From Bacteroidota bacterium (GTDB taxonomy: Bacteria > Bacteroidota > Bacteroidia > J057): a stretch of 8,430 bases of DNA. The stretch spans positions 1-8,430 of the forward strand of contig RDXT01000588.1 of the NCBI GenBank assembly GCA_004292985.1. Direction: 5' to 3'. Made by a program: the position numbers and the translations under genes. Of this stretch, positions 1 through 7,100 are shown piece by piece. The notes below the pieces were generated by a model. It ran no database searches, was not told the origin of the DNA, and worked only from the letters and a program-made list of their open reading frames with translations. Position 1 is the first letter of the stretch. The number at the start of each line of letters is the position of its first letter.

Positions 1-1578
1 CAGGTGGACTGGCAGTATGGCAACTACCCCGAAGCCATCGGCAATGCACTCAATGCCCTGCGCATGCGCGAGGCATATGGCGACAGTGCGGTGATTGCAC
101 GCTCCTATTTTCAGATGGGAATCCTCCGCGCCGAGCTGGCCGAATACGCCGAAGCGCAGTCCTGGTACGAGCGGGCACTGCGGATCGCGCGTGCGCGATC
201 CGACAAAAAACTCACCGCCGATGTGCTGCATTTTATCGGACGTGCCTGGCGCAAGCAGGAGATATATGACAAGGCCCTCAAGGCCCATGAGGAATCGAAG
301 CTTCTCTATGAGCAACTCAATGACGAAGCGGGACTGGCCGATTATTATAACAATGTTGGCAGCGTTTACCGCAGGCAGGGAAAGTACTCCCAGGCGCTGC
401 GCAATTTTGCCCTGGCCCAGAAGATTCAGCAAAAACAAAATGACCTCGAAGGGCTGGCCGACACCTACAATGACATCGGCACAACGCTTACACAGCAGCG
501 GCGCTACAGTGAGGCAATCGAGTACCTGGAGCGTGCGCTGGCCATTGCACAGCAGACAGGCCTGCGCGACGATGTGCGTTATGCCTATTCCAGCCTTTCG
601 GCGGCCTACGACTCGATGGGCGACTACCGCAATGCCTATTTTTATTACCGGAAGTTTAACCTGGTCCGGGACTCGCTGGTCAACCAGCAGAAAAATGACC
701 TGCTGACCCGCATGACACTCGTCTATGGCAGCCAGGCCCAGCAGCGCGAAATTGATACGCTCAAGGCGCAGGCCCGCGCCCGTCAGAACTATTATGTCCT
801 CATTCTCTATATCCTCGGAAGCATTGCAGCGGCGATTCTGGCGTTTATGGTTTTTCTGGGCTGGCGAAGCCGCAACCAGATGCGGGTAAACCGCCAGTTG
901 GCTGCCAAAAACCGTGAGATCGAAGCCGAACGGAAAAAGTCAGATGAGTTGCTGCTCAACATTTTGCCCGAACAAACTGCCGCCGAACTCAAGTCCAGCC
1001 CCGACGCGCGGGTCGCCACCCGGAGCTATGAGGAGGTGTCGGTGATGTTTATTGATTTTCATGGCTTTACCCTGCTGGCGGCGCACCTCAGCCCTGTCGA
1101 ACTGGTGAATGAGCTTCATTACTGCTTCAGCAACTTTGATACGATCATCGACAAATACAATATCGAGAAAATCAAAACCATCGGCGATGCCTATATGTGC
1201 GCCGGGGGCCTGCCCGAAACCAACAAAAGCCACGCACATGATGTCATACGCGCAGGTCTCGAAATCCAGAAATTTATGCGTGCGCTTCGCGACCGCCGCC
1301 AGCAAGCGGGCCTCCCGTATTTTGAAGCCCGTATCGGCATTCACACCGGGCCGTTGGTAGCCGGGGTGGTGGGTAAAAAGAAATTTGCTTACGACATCTG
1401 GGGTGACACCGTCAATACGGCCTCCCGCATCGAAACCTGCGGCGAGGTTGGCAAGGTAAATATCTCCAAAGATACCTACGACCTCGTCAAAGACACCTTT
1501 ATCTGCCGGTCGAGGGGCATGATCCACGCCAAAAACAAAGGCGAAATCGAGATGTTTTTTGTTGAGTGGGGTGTTTAA
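1..1578 (+). CDS. TPR / transmembrane / class III adenylate cyclase, 5'-truncated by window start
   Basis: Predicted membrane-bound enzyme that makes cAMP from ATP. The frame is open from base 1, and the GTG at base 4 lies inside a TPR, so the true start is upstream. Residues below count from that GTG codon. About five 40-residue TPR units span 29-230, preceded by the tail of another. A linker follows, then a membrane segment at about 263-287, a charged helix at 290-315, and the cyclase signalling-helix motif LLLNILPEQTAAELK (316-330). The cyclase domain covers about 343-522. Metal-binding Asp are D351 (FIDFHGF) and D395 (GDAYM). K391 and D464 (YDIWG) form the Lys/Asp pair typical of adenine, not guanine, recognition. 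N471 and R475 are the transition-state residues. All canonical catalytic residues are therefore present. With one visible membrane helix the TPRs may lie outside the cytoplasm and act as sensor or docking surface (inference). The gene converges on the OmpA-like gene. ATP specificity is a prediction from K391/D464. Confidence 0.94.
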   Translation, partial: QVDWQYGNYPEAIGNALNALRMREAYGDSAVIARSYFQMGILRAELAEYAEAQSWYERALRIARARSDKKLTADVLHFIGRAWRKQEIYDKALKAHEESKLLYEQLNDEAGLADYYNNVGSVYRRQGKYSQALRNFALAQKIQQKQNDLEGLADTYNDIGTTLTQQRRYSEAIEYLERALAIAQQTGLRDDVRYAYSSLSAAYDSMGDYRNAYFYYRKFNLVRDSLVNQQKNDLLTRMTLVYGSQAQQREIDTLKAQARARQNYYVLILYILGSIAAAILAFMVFLGWRSRNQMRVNRQLAAKNREIEAERKKSDELLLNILPEQTAAELKSSPDARVATRSYEEVSVMFIDFHGFTLLAAHLSPVELVNELHYCFSNFDTIIDKYNIEKIKTIGDAYMCAGGLPETNKSHAHDVIRAGLEIQKFMRALRDRRQQAGLPYFEARIGIHTGPLVAGVVGKKKFAYDIWGDTVNTASRIETCGEVGKVNISKDTYDLVKDTFICRSRGMIHAKNKGEIEMFFVEWGV

Positions 1579-1585
1579 TATCGGT

Positions 1586-1604
1586 CCCTGAGCCTGTCGA
1601 AGGG
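1586..1604 (+). repeat. Short inverted repeat S1 (CTGAG...TCGAAG core)
   Basis: The arms CCCT (1586-1589) and AGGG (1601-1604) pair. Inside them GA (1590-1591) can pair with TC (1597-1598), leaving an unpaired GA next to the 3' arm. It lies 7 bases after the cyclase stop codon. It shares the CTGAG / TCGAAG core with the longer repeats at 3598-3818. Together with S2 it forms a larger 15-base imperfect stem (1588-1602 with 1620-1634). Confidence 0.6.
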
Positions 1605-1617
1605 CCGGGTAAAGCGG

Positions 1618-1636
1618 GGCTTCGGCAAGCTCAGCC
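1618..1636 (-). repeat. Short inverted repeat S2, opposite orientation to S1
   Basis: The arms GGCT (1618-1621) and AGCC (1633-1636) pair. Read on the minus strand it has the same layout as S1: CT, GAG, a CTTG loop, CCGA, AG. The outer arm bases differ from S1 (GGCT/AGCC against CCCT/AGGG) but stay complementary. S1 and S2 as a pair could fold in the transcript of either flanking gene, so they may act as a bidirectional stop or 3'-end stabiliser between the convergent genes. There is no T-run typical of a simple intrinsic terminator. Confidence 0.55.
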
Positions 1637-1667
1637 ACCGAAAACGCGGTCCCTGCTTGTTAGCCTG

Positions 1668-1682
1668 TCCCGAGTATCGGGA
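1668..1682. repeat. Perfect 6-bp hairpin (TCCCGA-GTA-TCGGGA)
   Basis: TCCCGA (1668-1673) and TCGGGA (1677-1682) are perfect inverted repeats around a GTA loop. The hairpin lies 17 bases beyond the stop codon of the minus-strand OmpA-like gene and may mark the 3' end of its transcript. No T-run follows on either strand, so calling it a terminator would be speculative. Confidence 0.5.
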
Positions 1683-1698
1683 AAGGGCCGCACATTCC

Positions 1699-2856
1699 TC
1701 ACTTCGCCTCTATCACCAGTTCTACCCGGCGATTCAGGCTTCTGCCTTCTTCTGTCTTGCTTTCGCTGGCAGGCAGCAGTTTTCCATACACATCTGTCTG
1801 AAGGCGGTTTTCCGGCACACCTTTACTGATGAGGTAGGCGCGTGCCGCTTCTGCCCGGCGGCGGGCCAGTTCGCTGTCGCGCTCTGCGCCGTCTGCATGT
1901 CCGGCGAGCACCAGGCGCATGGCAGGGTTTTGCTTCAGCAGGGGAATGGCTTTGTTGAGTACCATACGCGCATTTCCATTCAGATAGTCGCTTCCTGCAT
2001 CGAAATAGATACGGTCGAGGGCATCGGGCGCAGTGCTTTTGGGCGCAATGGCCGACTGCGGAAATCCGCGCGGGTCTCCGGCGGGGCAGCCTTTGTTTTC
2101 AGCAATTCCGGCTTCATCCGGGCATTTGTCATATTGATTGACCACACCGTCTTTGTCCGGATCGGCATAGGGCATATAGAGGGCATTGGGCCCGGTGCTG
2201 CTGTAGAGCCCTTTGGGATTTTCGCCCACTACGGTTTTGGGCACTTCGGGCAGCGCGGCAATCTGCTGATATTCAGGGATAACGGGTTTAAATACCTCTC
2301 CGCTGGCTTTGCGGTTTTCCCTTGCGATGCGCAGCTCTTCGAGTTCCATACGCTGGAGGCTGTCGAGTTTGGCCTGGAGGGCAGCTTCTTCGGAGCGTTT
2401 GCGGTCCCACTCCTGCTTGCGGGCGGCCTCGGCTGCTTTGAGGCGCTCGGCTTCTTCGGCCTTGCGTTTGGCCTCTTCGCGTGCGCGGGCTGCGTCTTCT
2501 TCTTTCTTCCGGGCTTCGGCTTCGGCCCGGCGGATCTGGTCTTCCTGGCGGGCTTTTTCGGCAGCAAGTTCATTGGCCTTGCGCTGCTTTTCGACCTCTT
2601 CCGGATTCACCGACTGTGGGTTGCCCCGACCCTGGGCAGGTGTGGCAACAGCCGGTGCGGCGGCAGGTGTCTGGCTTGCGGCCTCTTTGTTTTTAGGCGT
2701 TTTGTTTTTTTTCTTCAGGGTGTCCTGAGCCACCTGTGCAGGCGCAGCGGCGGTCTGTTTTTTCGCAGACTCCTCTTTTACAGGACTTTGCGCAGAGAGG
2801 GAAGCGAATGTTCCCGCGCAAAAAAGGATCAACAGAAAGTTCACAGCGATTCTCAT
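1699..2856 (-). CDS. OmpA-family outer-membrane / periplasmic protein with charged helix and TSP3-like motif
   Basis: Exported 385-residue protein expected to tie the outer membrane to peptidoglycan. Residues 1-23 form a signal peptide (MRIAVNF, a hydrophobic stretch, then LSAQ). An Ala/Pro/Lys-rich region (24-83) leads to a long, highly charged Glu/Lys/Arg/Ala segment (about 86-185), probably a helical or coiled-coil spacer. Residues 230-258 resemble a thrombospondin type 3 calcium-binding repeat: DPDKDG, then CPDE, then GCP, with C245 and C257. The OmpA C-terminal domain covers about 280-385. GHAD (D322) and RRRAEA (R334) are the likely contacts for the diaminopimelate of peptidoglycan, and NRRVE (375-379) is the usual end motif. 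The D-to-R spacing is 12 residues, against 15 in E. coli OmpA. No beta-barrel is apparent before the domain, so this is not a classical OmpA porin. The ATG at 2854-2856 starts a good signal peptide. No Shine-Dalgarno is seen. The gene is divergent from the AlbA_2 gene. Confidence 0.94.
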   Translation of the reverse strand: MRIAVNFLLILFCAGTFASLSAQSPVKEESAKKQTAAAPAQVAQDTLKKKNKTPKNKEAASQTPAAAPAVATPAQGRGNPQSVNPEEVEKQRKANELAAEKARQEDQIRRAEAEARKKEEDAARAREEAKRKAEEAERLKAAEAARKQEWDRKRSEEAALQAKLDSLQRMELEELRIARENRKASGEVFKPVIPEYQQIAALPEVPKTVVGENPKGLYSSTGPNALYMPYADPDKDGVVNQYDKCPDEAGIAENKGCPAGDPRGFPQSAIAPKSTAPDALDRIYFDAGSDYLNGNARMVLNKAIPLLKQNPAMRLVLAGHADGAERDSELARRRAEAARAYLISKGVPENRLQTDVYGKLLPASESKTEEGRSLNRRVELVIEAK

Positions 2857-2927
2857 GTGTCAAAGTTGCATAAAAATTCTGCTCCGGATGCAGAGCCTGA
2901 CGGAAAATTTTGTATCCTTGGGAGGCT
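2857..2927. promoter_or_regulatory. Divergent intergenic region, likely promoters for both flanking genes
   Basis: These 71 bases separate the divergent OmpA-like and AlbA_2 genes, so both promoters should lie here or reach into the coding regions. Partial matches to the Bacteroidota -7 element TAnnTTTG exist. On the plus strand TATCCTTG lies at 2913-2920. On the minus strand CAACTTTG ends 4 bases before the OmpA-like ATG. Neither has a convincing upstream TTTG at the expected spacing, so the exact promoters cannot be assigned. Confidence 0.35.
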
Positions 2928-3578
2928 ATGGAACTCAATGACCTCAGGCGAATGGTGAGCCGGGGGGAGGGCATGCGGCTCGAATTTAAGCGCAAAGCCA
3001 ACCACCCCGATAAAATCGCCCGCGAGTTAGTGGCTTTTGCCAACAGCGAAGGCGGAATCCTCCTCATCGGGGTGGATGACGACCGCACGATTTACGGCTG
3101 TAAGTTCCCGGAAGAAGATGCCTACGCGGTCCTCACCTATGTGGAAAAAAACTGCGTGCCCGCCCTTCCGATGCGCATGGAGCGTGTGCTGATGCACGAC
3201 AGCCGCGAAGTCCTCGTGTTTCACATCAAAGAGAGCCCCGACAAGCCCCACTTTGTCCTTGGTCCGGAGCCGGGCGCCAAGCGGCAGGCCTTTATCCGTG
3301 TGGCAGATATGAGCGTCGTCGCCAGCCGCGAAATGGTCGGACTTATGCGGGCAGAGAAGCGCAGCAACGGTGTTTCGCTGATTTTCGGCGACCGCGAGCG
3401 ACAACTGATGCAGTACCTCGAAAAAGCCCCCCGCATTACCCTCGACGAAACCACCCGCCTGCTGGGCCTCTCCCGCCGTAAGGCCTCAGGCCTCCTGGTG
3501 CTGCTCGTCCGCGCAGGCCTGCTGACCATTCACCCGGGCAGGCAGGGCGATCATTTTGCGCCCGCGCCGGGGTTGTAG
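2928..3578 (+). CDS. AlbA_2 (Schlafen-like) domain protein with C-terminal winged helix
   Basis: 216-residue probable cytoplasmic nucleic-acid-binding regulator. The AlbA_2 domain covers about 5-130, with signature LEFK (18-21), VAFANSEGG (35-43), LLIGVDDD (45-52) and the later FIRV (122-125). Members are often labelled ATP-binding or putative DNA-binding transcriptional regulators, but their biochemistry is poorly settled. Residues 152-203 look like a winged helix: GDRERQLMQYL, TLDETTRLLGLS, then RRKASGLLVLLVRAGLL. This fits DNA binding and transcription control. I chose the ATG at 2928 because the domain begins right after it. A GGGAGG (2920-2925) precedes it but is only 2 bases away, closer than usual. 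An in-frame TTG at 2910 would add six residues and is less likely; the ATG at 2952 is another option. No operon partner is seen: the next + strand gene starts 536 bases later, beyond a repeat cluster. The protein is much shorter than RecG-like relatives that add helicase parts. The target is unknown. Confidence 0.9.
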   Translation: MELNDLRRMVSRGEGMRLEFKRKANHPDKIARELVAFANSEGGILLIGVDDDRTIYGCKFPEEDAYAVLTYVEKNCVPALPMRMERVLMHDSREVLVFHIKESPDKPHFVLGPEPGAKRQAFIRVADMSVVASREMVGLMRAEKRSNGVSLIFGDRERQLMQYLEKAPRITLDETTRLLGLSRRKASGLLVLLVRAGLLTIHPGRQGDHFAPAPGL

Positions 3579-3583
3579 GGGGT

Positions 3584-3594
3584 GTCATCCTTCG
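3584..3594 (-). repeat. Solitary arm of the long repeat family
   Basis: GTCATCCTTCG is a lone left arm of the long repeat, 5 bases after the AlbA_2 stop codon. It is the exact reverse complement of CGAAGGATGAC at 3808-3818. A perfect 11-bp inverted repeat therefore brackets the whole cluster. It may be a remnant of a deleted copy. Confidence 0.5.
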
Positions 3595-3597
3595 TGG

Positions 3598-3639
3598 GTC
3601 ACCCTTCGATACAGCCTTAGAAGGCTTGCTCAGGGTGAC
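3598..3639 (-). repeat. Long hairpin repeat L1 (reverse orientation)
   Basis: Outer arms GTCACCCT (3598-3605) and AGGGTGAC (3632-3639) pair perfectly over 8 bp. An inner stem, AGCCTT (3613-3618) with AAGGCT (3621-3626), is also perfect. Read on the minus strand the left internal segment is GAGCA and the right is GTATCGA. It is the first of four copies with alternating orientation. Confidence 0.75.
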
Positions 3640-3654
3640 AGTTGGACCCCGGGT

Positions 3655-3698
3655 GTCACGCTGAGTAGCCGAGTCTTCGAGGCGTATCGAAGCGCGAC
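3655..3698 (+). repeat. Long hairpin repeat L2 (forward orientation)
   Basis: Outer arms GTCACGCT (3655-3662) and AGCGCGAC (3691-3698) pair at 7 of 8 positions. The internal segments are GAGTA (3663-3667) and GTATCGA (3684-3690). The inner stem is GCC (3668-3670) with GGC (3681-3683). Compared with L1, arm position 6 is G-C in place of C-G, so pairing is kept while the sequence changes. It lies 15 bases after L1. Confidence 0.7.
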
Positions 3699-3705
3699 AC
3701 CACCA

Positions 3706-3762
3706 GTCACTCTTCGATACAGGCTAATTAGCCTTACCCCCACAGGGGCAGGTCAGGATGAC
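3706..3762 (-). repeat. Long hairpin repeat L3 (reverse orientation, enlarged centre)
   Basis: Outer arms GTCACTCT (3706-3713) and AGGATGAC (3755-3762) pair at six Watson-Crick positions plus one wobble. TCGATAC (3714-3720) is the conserved internal segment in reverse. The centre is larger than in the other copies. It holds a perfect 14-bp palindrome, AGGCTAATTAGCCT (3721-3734), and a second small stem, CCCC (3737-3740) with GGGG (3745-3748). It lies 7 bases after L2. This is the most diverged copy. Confidence 0.6.
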
Positions 3763-3777
3763 ACTGGTGCTGTTCCT

Positions 3778-3818
3778 GTCATCCTGAGTAGGTCCACAGG
3801 ACCGTATCGAAGGATGAC
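3778..3818 (+). repeat. Long hairpin repeat L4 (forward orientation)
   Basis: Outer arms GTCATCCT (3778-3785) and AGGATGAC (3811-3818) pair perfectly. The internal segments are GAGTA (3786-3790) and GTATCGA (3804-3810). The inner stem GGTCC (3791-3795) with GGACC (3799-3803) closes an ACA loop. GAGTA can pair with TATC if one G is bulged, giving an almost continuous hairpin with an unpaired GA beside the 3' outer arm. Arm position 5 is T-A here against C-G in L1 and L2. This is the cleanest copy. Confidence 0.75.
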
Positions 3819-4114
3819 CCATCTTCCCCCCAGGGCAAAGCATTTTCCTCCCTGAAAAATCCGCATTCTGGAACACTGCTCGCTTTCGCATTTATACAAT
3901 TCACACCGGGCAAAAGCGTTATGATGTAAGATTTTGCATATCCGGGTGATTTTTTTGTAACTTTAAAGCCGTTTGATTTCGCTTCTTACAACCCGGATGA
4001 TTCTTTGAACTTTCATTACCGTCTTCTTTATCAGGATGTATGTGTATATTTCCATGATAAATGATGCCTGTGTAAGGTAAGTAAGGTTGATTTTGTAATG
4101 TATCCCCAAACGCT
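3819..4114 (+). promoter_or_regulatory. Non-coding leader upstream of the PKD protein, with candidate promoter
   Basis: No convincing gene lies in these bases; the reverse-strand frame that overlaps the next gene has no recognisable domain. A candidate Bacteroidota promoter is TTTG at 3933-3936, then 21 bases, then TAACTTTA at 3958-3965, one mismatch from TAnnTTTG. If it is used, the transcript would carry an untranslated leader of roughly 140 bases. No Shine-Dalgarno is visible before the ATG at 4115. No known riboswitch was recognised. Confidence 0.3.
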
Positions 4115-7100
4115 ATGAATCTACGTATATTCCGGTCGCTTTTGACACTTTGTTCGGTTTTGTCCTTCCCGCTGTATGGCCTGGCCCAGTTGCCACCCAA
4201 CCAGCCGGAGCAGGATTGCATCAATGCACTTCCTGTTTGCCAGAATATCTTCACCCAACCCAACTCATACGTGGGGGGAGGCTCGAACCCGAATGAAATC
4301 AATCCCGTTCCTTCCTGTCTGAACTCAGGCGAAAACAACGATGTATGGTATATTTTTACGGTACAGGTTGCGGGTAACCTGTGTTTTACCATCACGCCGA
4401 ACAACGGGGTTAACGACTACGACTGGGCTGTGTATAACCTGACCAACAACAACTGTTCTGATATTTTCACTACTCCTTCTCTCGAAGTTTCCTGCAATTA
4501 CGCACCCAATCTGGGCTGTGGCGGCGCTACCGGCCCCAATGGAAACACAGGCGCCCCCTGCGGCGGACAAAACCAGCCCTGTATTCCGGTTCAGGTGGGC
4601 CAGACCTATGTGGTCAATGTCAGCAACTTCTCTTCCTCTAACAACGGCTACACCATCAACTTCTCCGCTTCGACTGCGGTGATTTTCGACAATACGCCCC
4701 CTTCTATCACTTCGCTCGGAGTGAACTGCAGCGGCGCGATAAACATGACCTTCTCCGAAAACGTGCTCTGCAATACCGTGAGCACTTCCGATTTTACGGT
4801 TACAGACCTCGCAGGCAACCCTTACACCATCAACAACATCACAGGTCAGGCCTGCTCCACCGGCGGCACCTTCGAAAACCAGTTCCTGATGAACGTTTCT
4901 CCGGCTTTTGTGAGCGGCGACTATATCATCTCGCTGGTGGGCAATATCCAGGACAACTGCGGCAATGCTGCCGTTCTGAGTACAGACACGCTTCCGGTGG
5001 TTTTGCCCAATATTGCCGTAACTTTTGGCTCTGATACGATCTGCGCAGGCAGCAGTACCACGGTCTCTACCCCGGCACAGCCCGGCTATACCTATCTCTG
5101 GTCAACCGGACAGACAGGAGCGACGATTACCGTATCTCCTTTGGTAAATACAACCTATACGGTCAGCGCGACGGCTCCCAATGCCTGCGTATATACCGGA
5201 TCGGCCCTGCTGACGGTAATTCCGGTGCCGACGGCCACCTTTACCGTAGATTCGACAGGCGTTTGCCCCAAAGAAACCGCCACCTTTACCTATACCGGAA
5301 CCAGCCTGCCTGCTGCGACCTTTCAGTGGTCTTTTGACGGGGCAAATTCGGTAATTGGCTCAGGAGCAGGACCTTACCAGGTAAGCTGGGACACGGCAGG
5401 TCTGAAAACCGTAACGCTCGTTGTAAGTCAGTATGGCTGCACAAGCGTGCCGTTTTCCATTTTGGAGACCGTTTATCCCTTGCCTACAGCTGACTTTCTC
5501 ACGGCTACGGATGTCTGCGTGTTTAATACCACAGGCTTTTTGTATAACGGAACTGCCGCAACCTCAGCCATCTATAACTGGGATTTTGATTTCCCTGCAA
5601 ACGGTCCTTTTAACGGCGTAGGGCCTCACAGTCCCTCATGGGATATCCCCGGACCTAAAAACGTGTGTCTGATCGTTACGGAAAACGGATGTATTTCCCT
5701 GCCGGTATGCAAGCCGATCCAGGTAAATCCGCTGCCTTCTGCCCGGATTGCGGACGAGGCCGACCAGTGCCTGAAAGGCAACGCTTTTTCGTTCCAGTAT
5801 GGCGGCACCTCTGCCATCAGCGACTATTTCTGGGCCTTTGGTGAGCCGGGCGCACAGAGCACCCTCCCTGCCCCGAATTACACCTACCTTAGCTATGGGC
5901 CCAAAACGGTGTTTCTGACCGTTACCGATGCCAAAGGCTGTGTAGCTACGGATAGCCAGGAAATTGTAATTCACCCTCCGGTAACGGCTGCCTTCGATTT
6001 TCAGGATGTGTGTTTTGGCGTACCGACTCCTTTTGTAGATGCTTCTTTTACGGATCCAATTGCACCGATTAATGAATGGAGCTGGACCTTTGGCGATGCC
6101 GGATCCTCATCACAGACCAATCCGTTTCACACCTACGGCTCATGGGGCGAGTATGCTACTACCCTGATAGTCAGTTCGATTCATGGTTGCAAAGATACGC
6201 TTTCACGCCTGGTCCAGGTGTATGACGAGCCGATTGCCAATTTTGAATTTAAAAATGACTGCGACGACAAGCCGATTTCCTTTACCAACAGCAGTACCTT
6301 CAACGATCCTGGGGTAAGTTATGCATGGCTGTTTGGCAACGGTGCTTTCTCGATACAAACCGCGCCTTCTCATATCTACGGCGGTCCCGGCGATTATGAT
6401 GTAACGCTGGTGATCCTCAATGATAAGGGCTGTGCGGACTCGGTTACGAAAAAAATCTCTGTGTATCCCCTGCCAAATGCGGACTTCACTTCTCCTGGGG
6501 CCTGTCTCCGCGAGCTGATGCAGTTCGAAAACCTGAGTACGGTACCCAATCCCGGACGGATTGCCGACTATCGCTGGGACTTTGGCGACGGCAATGGCAC
6601 CAACAATGCCAACCCGCTGCGGGGCTTCAACGAGCCGGGCATTTTCCCGGTCGAACTCCTGGCTATTACCCAGCACGGCTGTTTGGACAGCATTACGAAA
6701 AACATCGAAATTTATCCTGTACCCTTCGCTCAGTTTGATGTGGCAAGTGTCTGTGCCCTCGATACGGCCTTTTTCACCAACCTCAGCACGGTAGATGGTA
6801 CCGTAACGGGCGATGTGATTTCAAACTGGAGCTGGAATTTTGGTGACGGCGGCCTGGCGGGCAGCATTCTTTCGCCCGTACATATTTACTCCAAAGGAAA
6901 CGTATATCCGGTGACCCTCAGCGTGGAGACCAACAAAGGCTGTACCTCGGTGCTGACCCGCGACCTGCTGATTTTTGCGATACCTGAGCCGCCTGCGATT
7001 CAGAATGATACCGTATGTTTTGGCGATCCTGCCTTTTTGCTGGCCGTTTCCGGTCCTCCTGCCGAGCGTATGGAGTGGTTTGCTGCTCAAAATGACACTA

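Noticed and set aside
940..1638. 232-residue open frame on the - strand inside the cyclase gene
   Set aside because: It lies opposite the conserved cyclase domain and has no recognisable motif; it is a shadow frame.
1657..2958. 433-residue open frame on the + strand opposite the OmpA-like gene
   Set aside because: It is the antisense of a clear OmpA-family gene. The translation is a low-complexity Phe/Gly/Leu-rich string with no domain, caused by the codon bias of the Ala/Glu/Lys-rich helix on the other strand.
3584..3818. CRISPR array
   Set aside because: The repeats are inverted, alternate in orientation and vary in length and spacing. CRISPR repeats are direct, near-identical and evenly spaced, and no cas gene is present.
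3556..3855. 99-residue open frame on the + strand across the repeat cluster
   Set aside because: Its sequence is simply the translated hairpin repeats; it overlaps the end of the AlbA_2 gene and has no recognisable start signal.
3831..3860. CAGGG...CCCTG followed by AAAAA as an intrinsic terminator
   Set aside because: The stem is only 5 bp with a 14-base loop, and the run after it is A, not T, on the coding strand.
3919..4404. 161-residue open frame on the - strand overlapping the start of the PKD gene
   Set aside because: It runs antisense through the signal peptide and N-terminal domain of a well supported gene and has no domain-like features.
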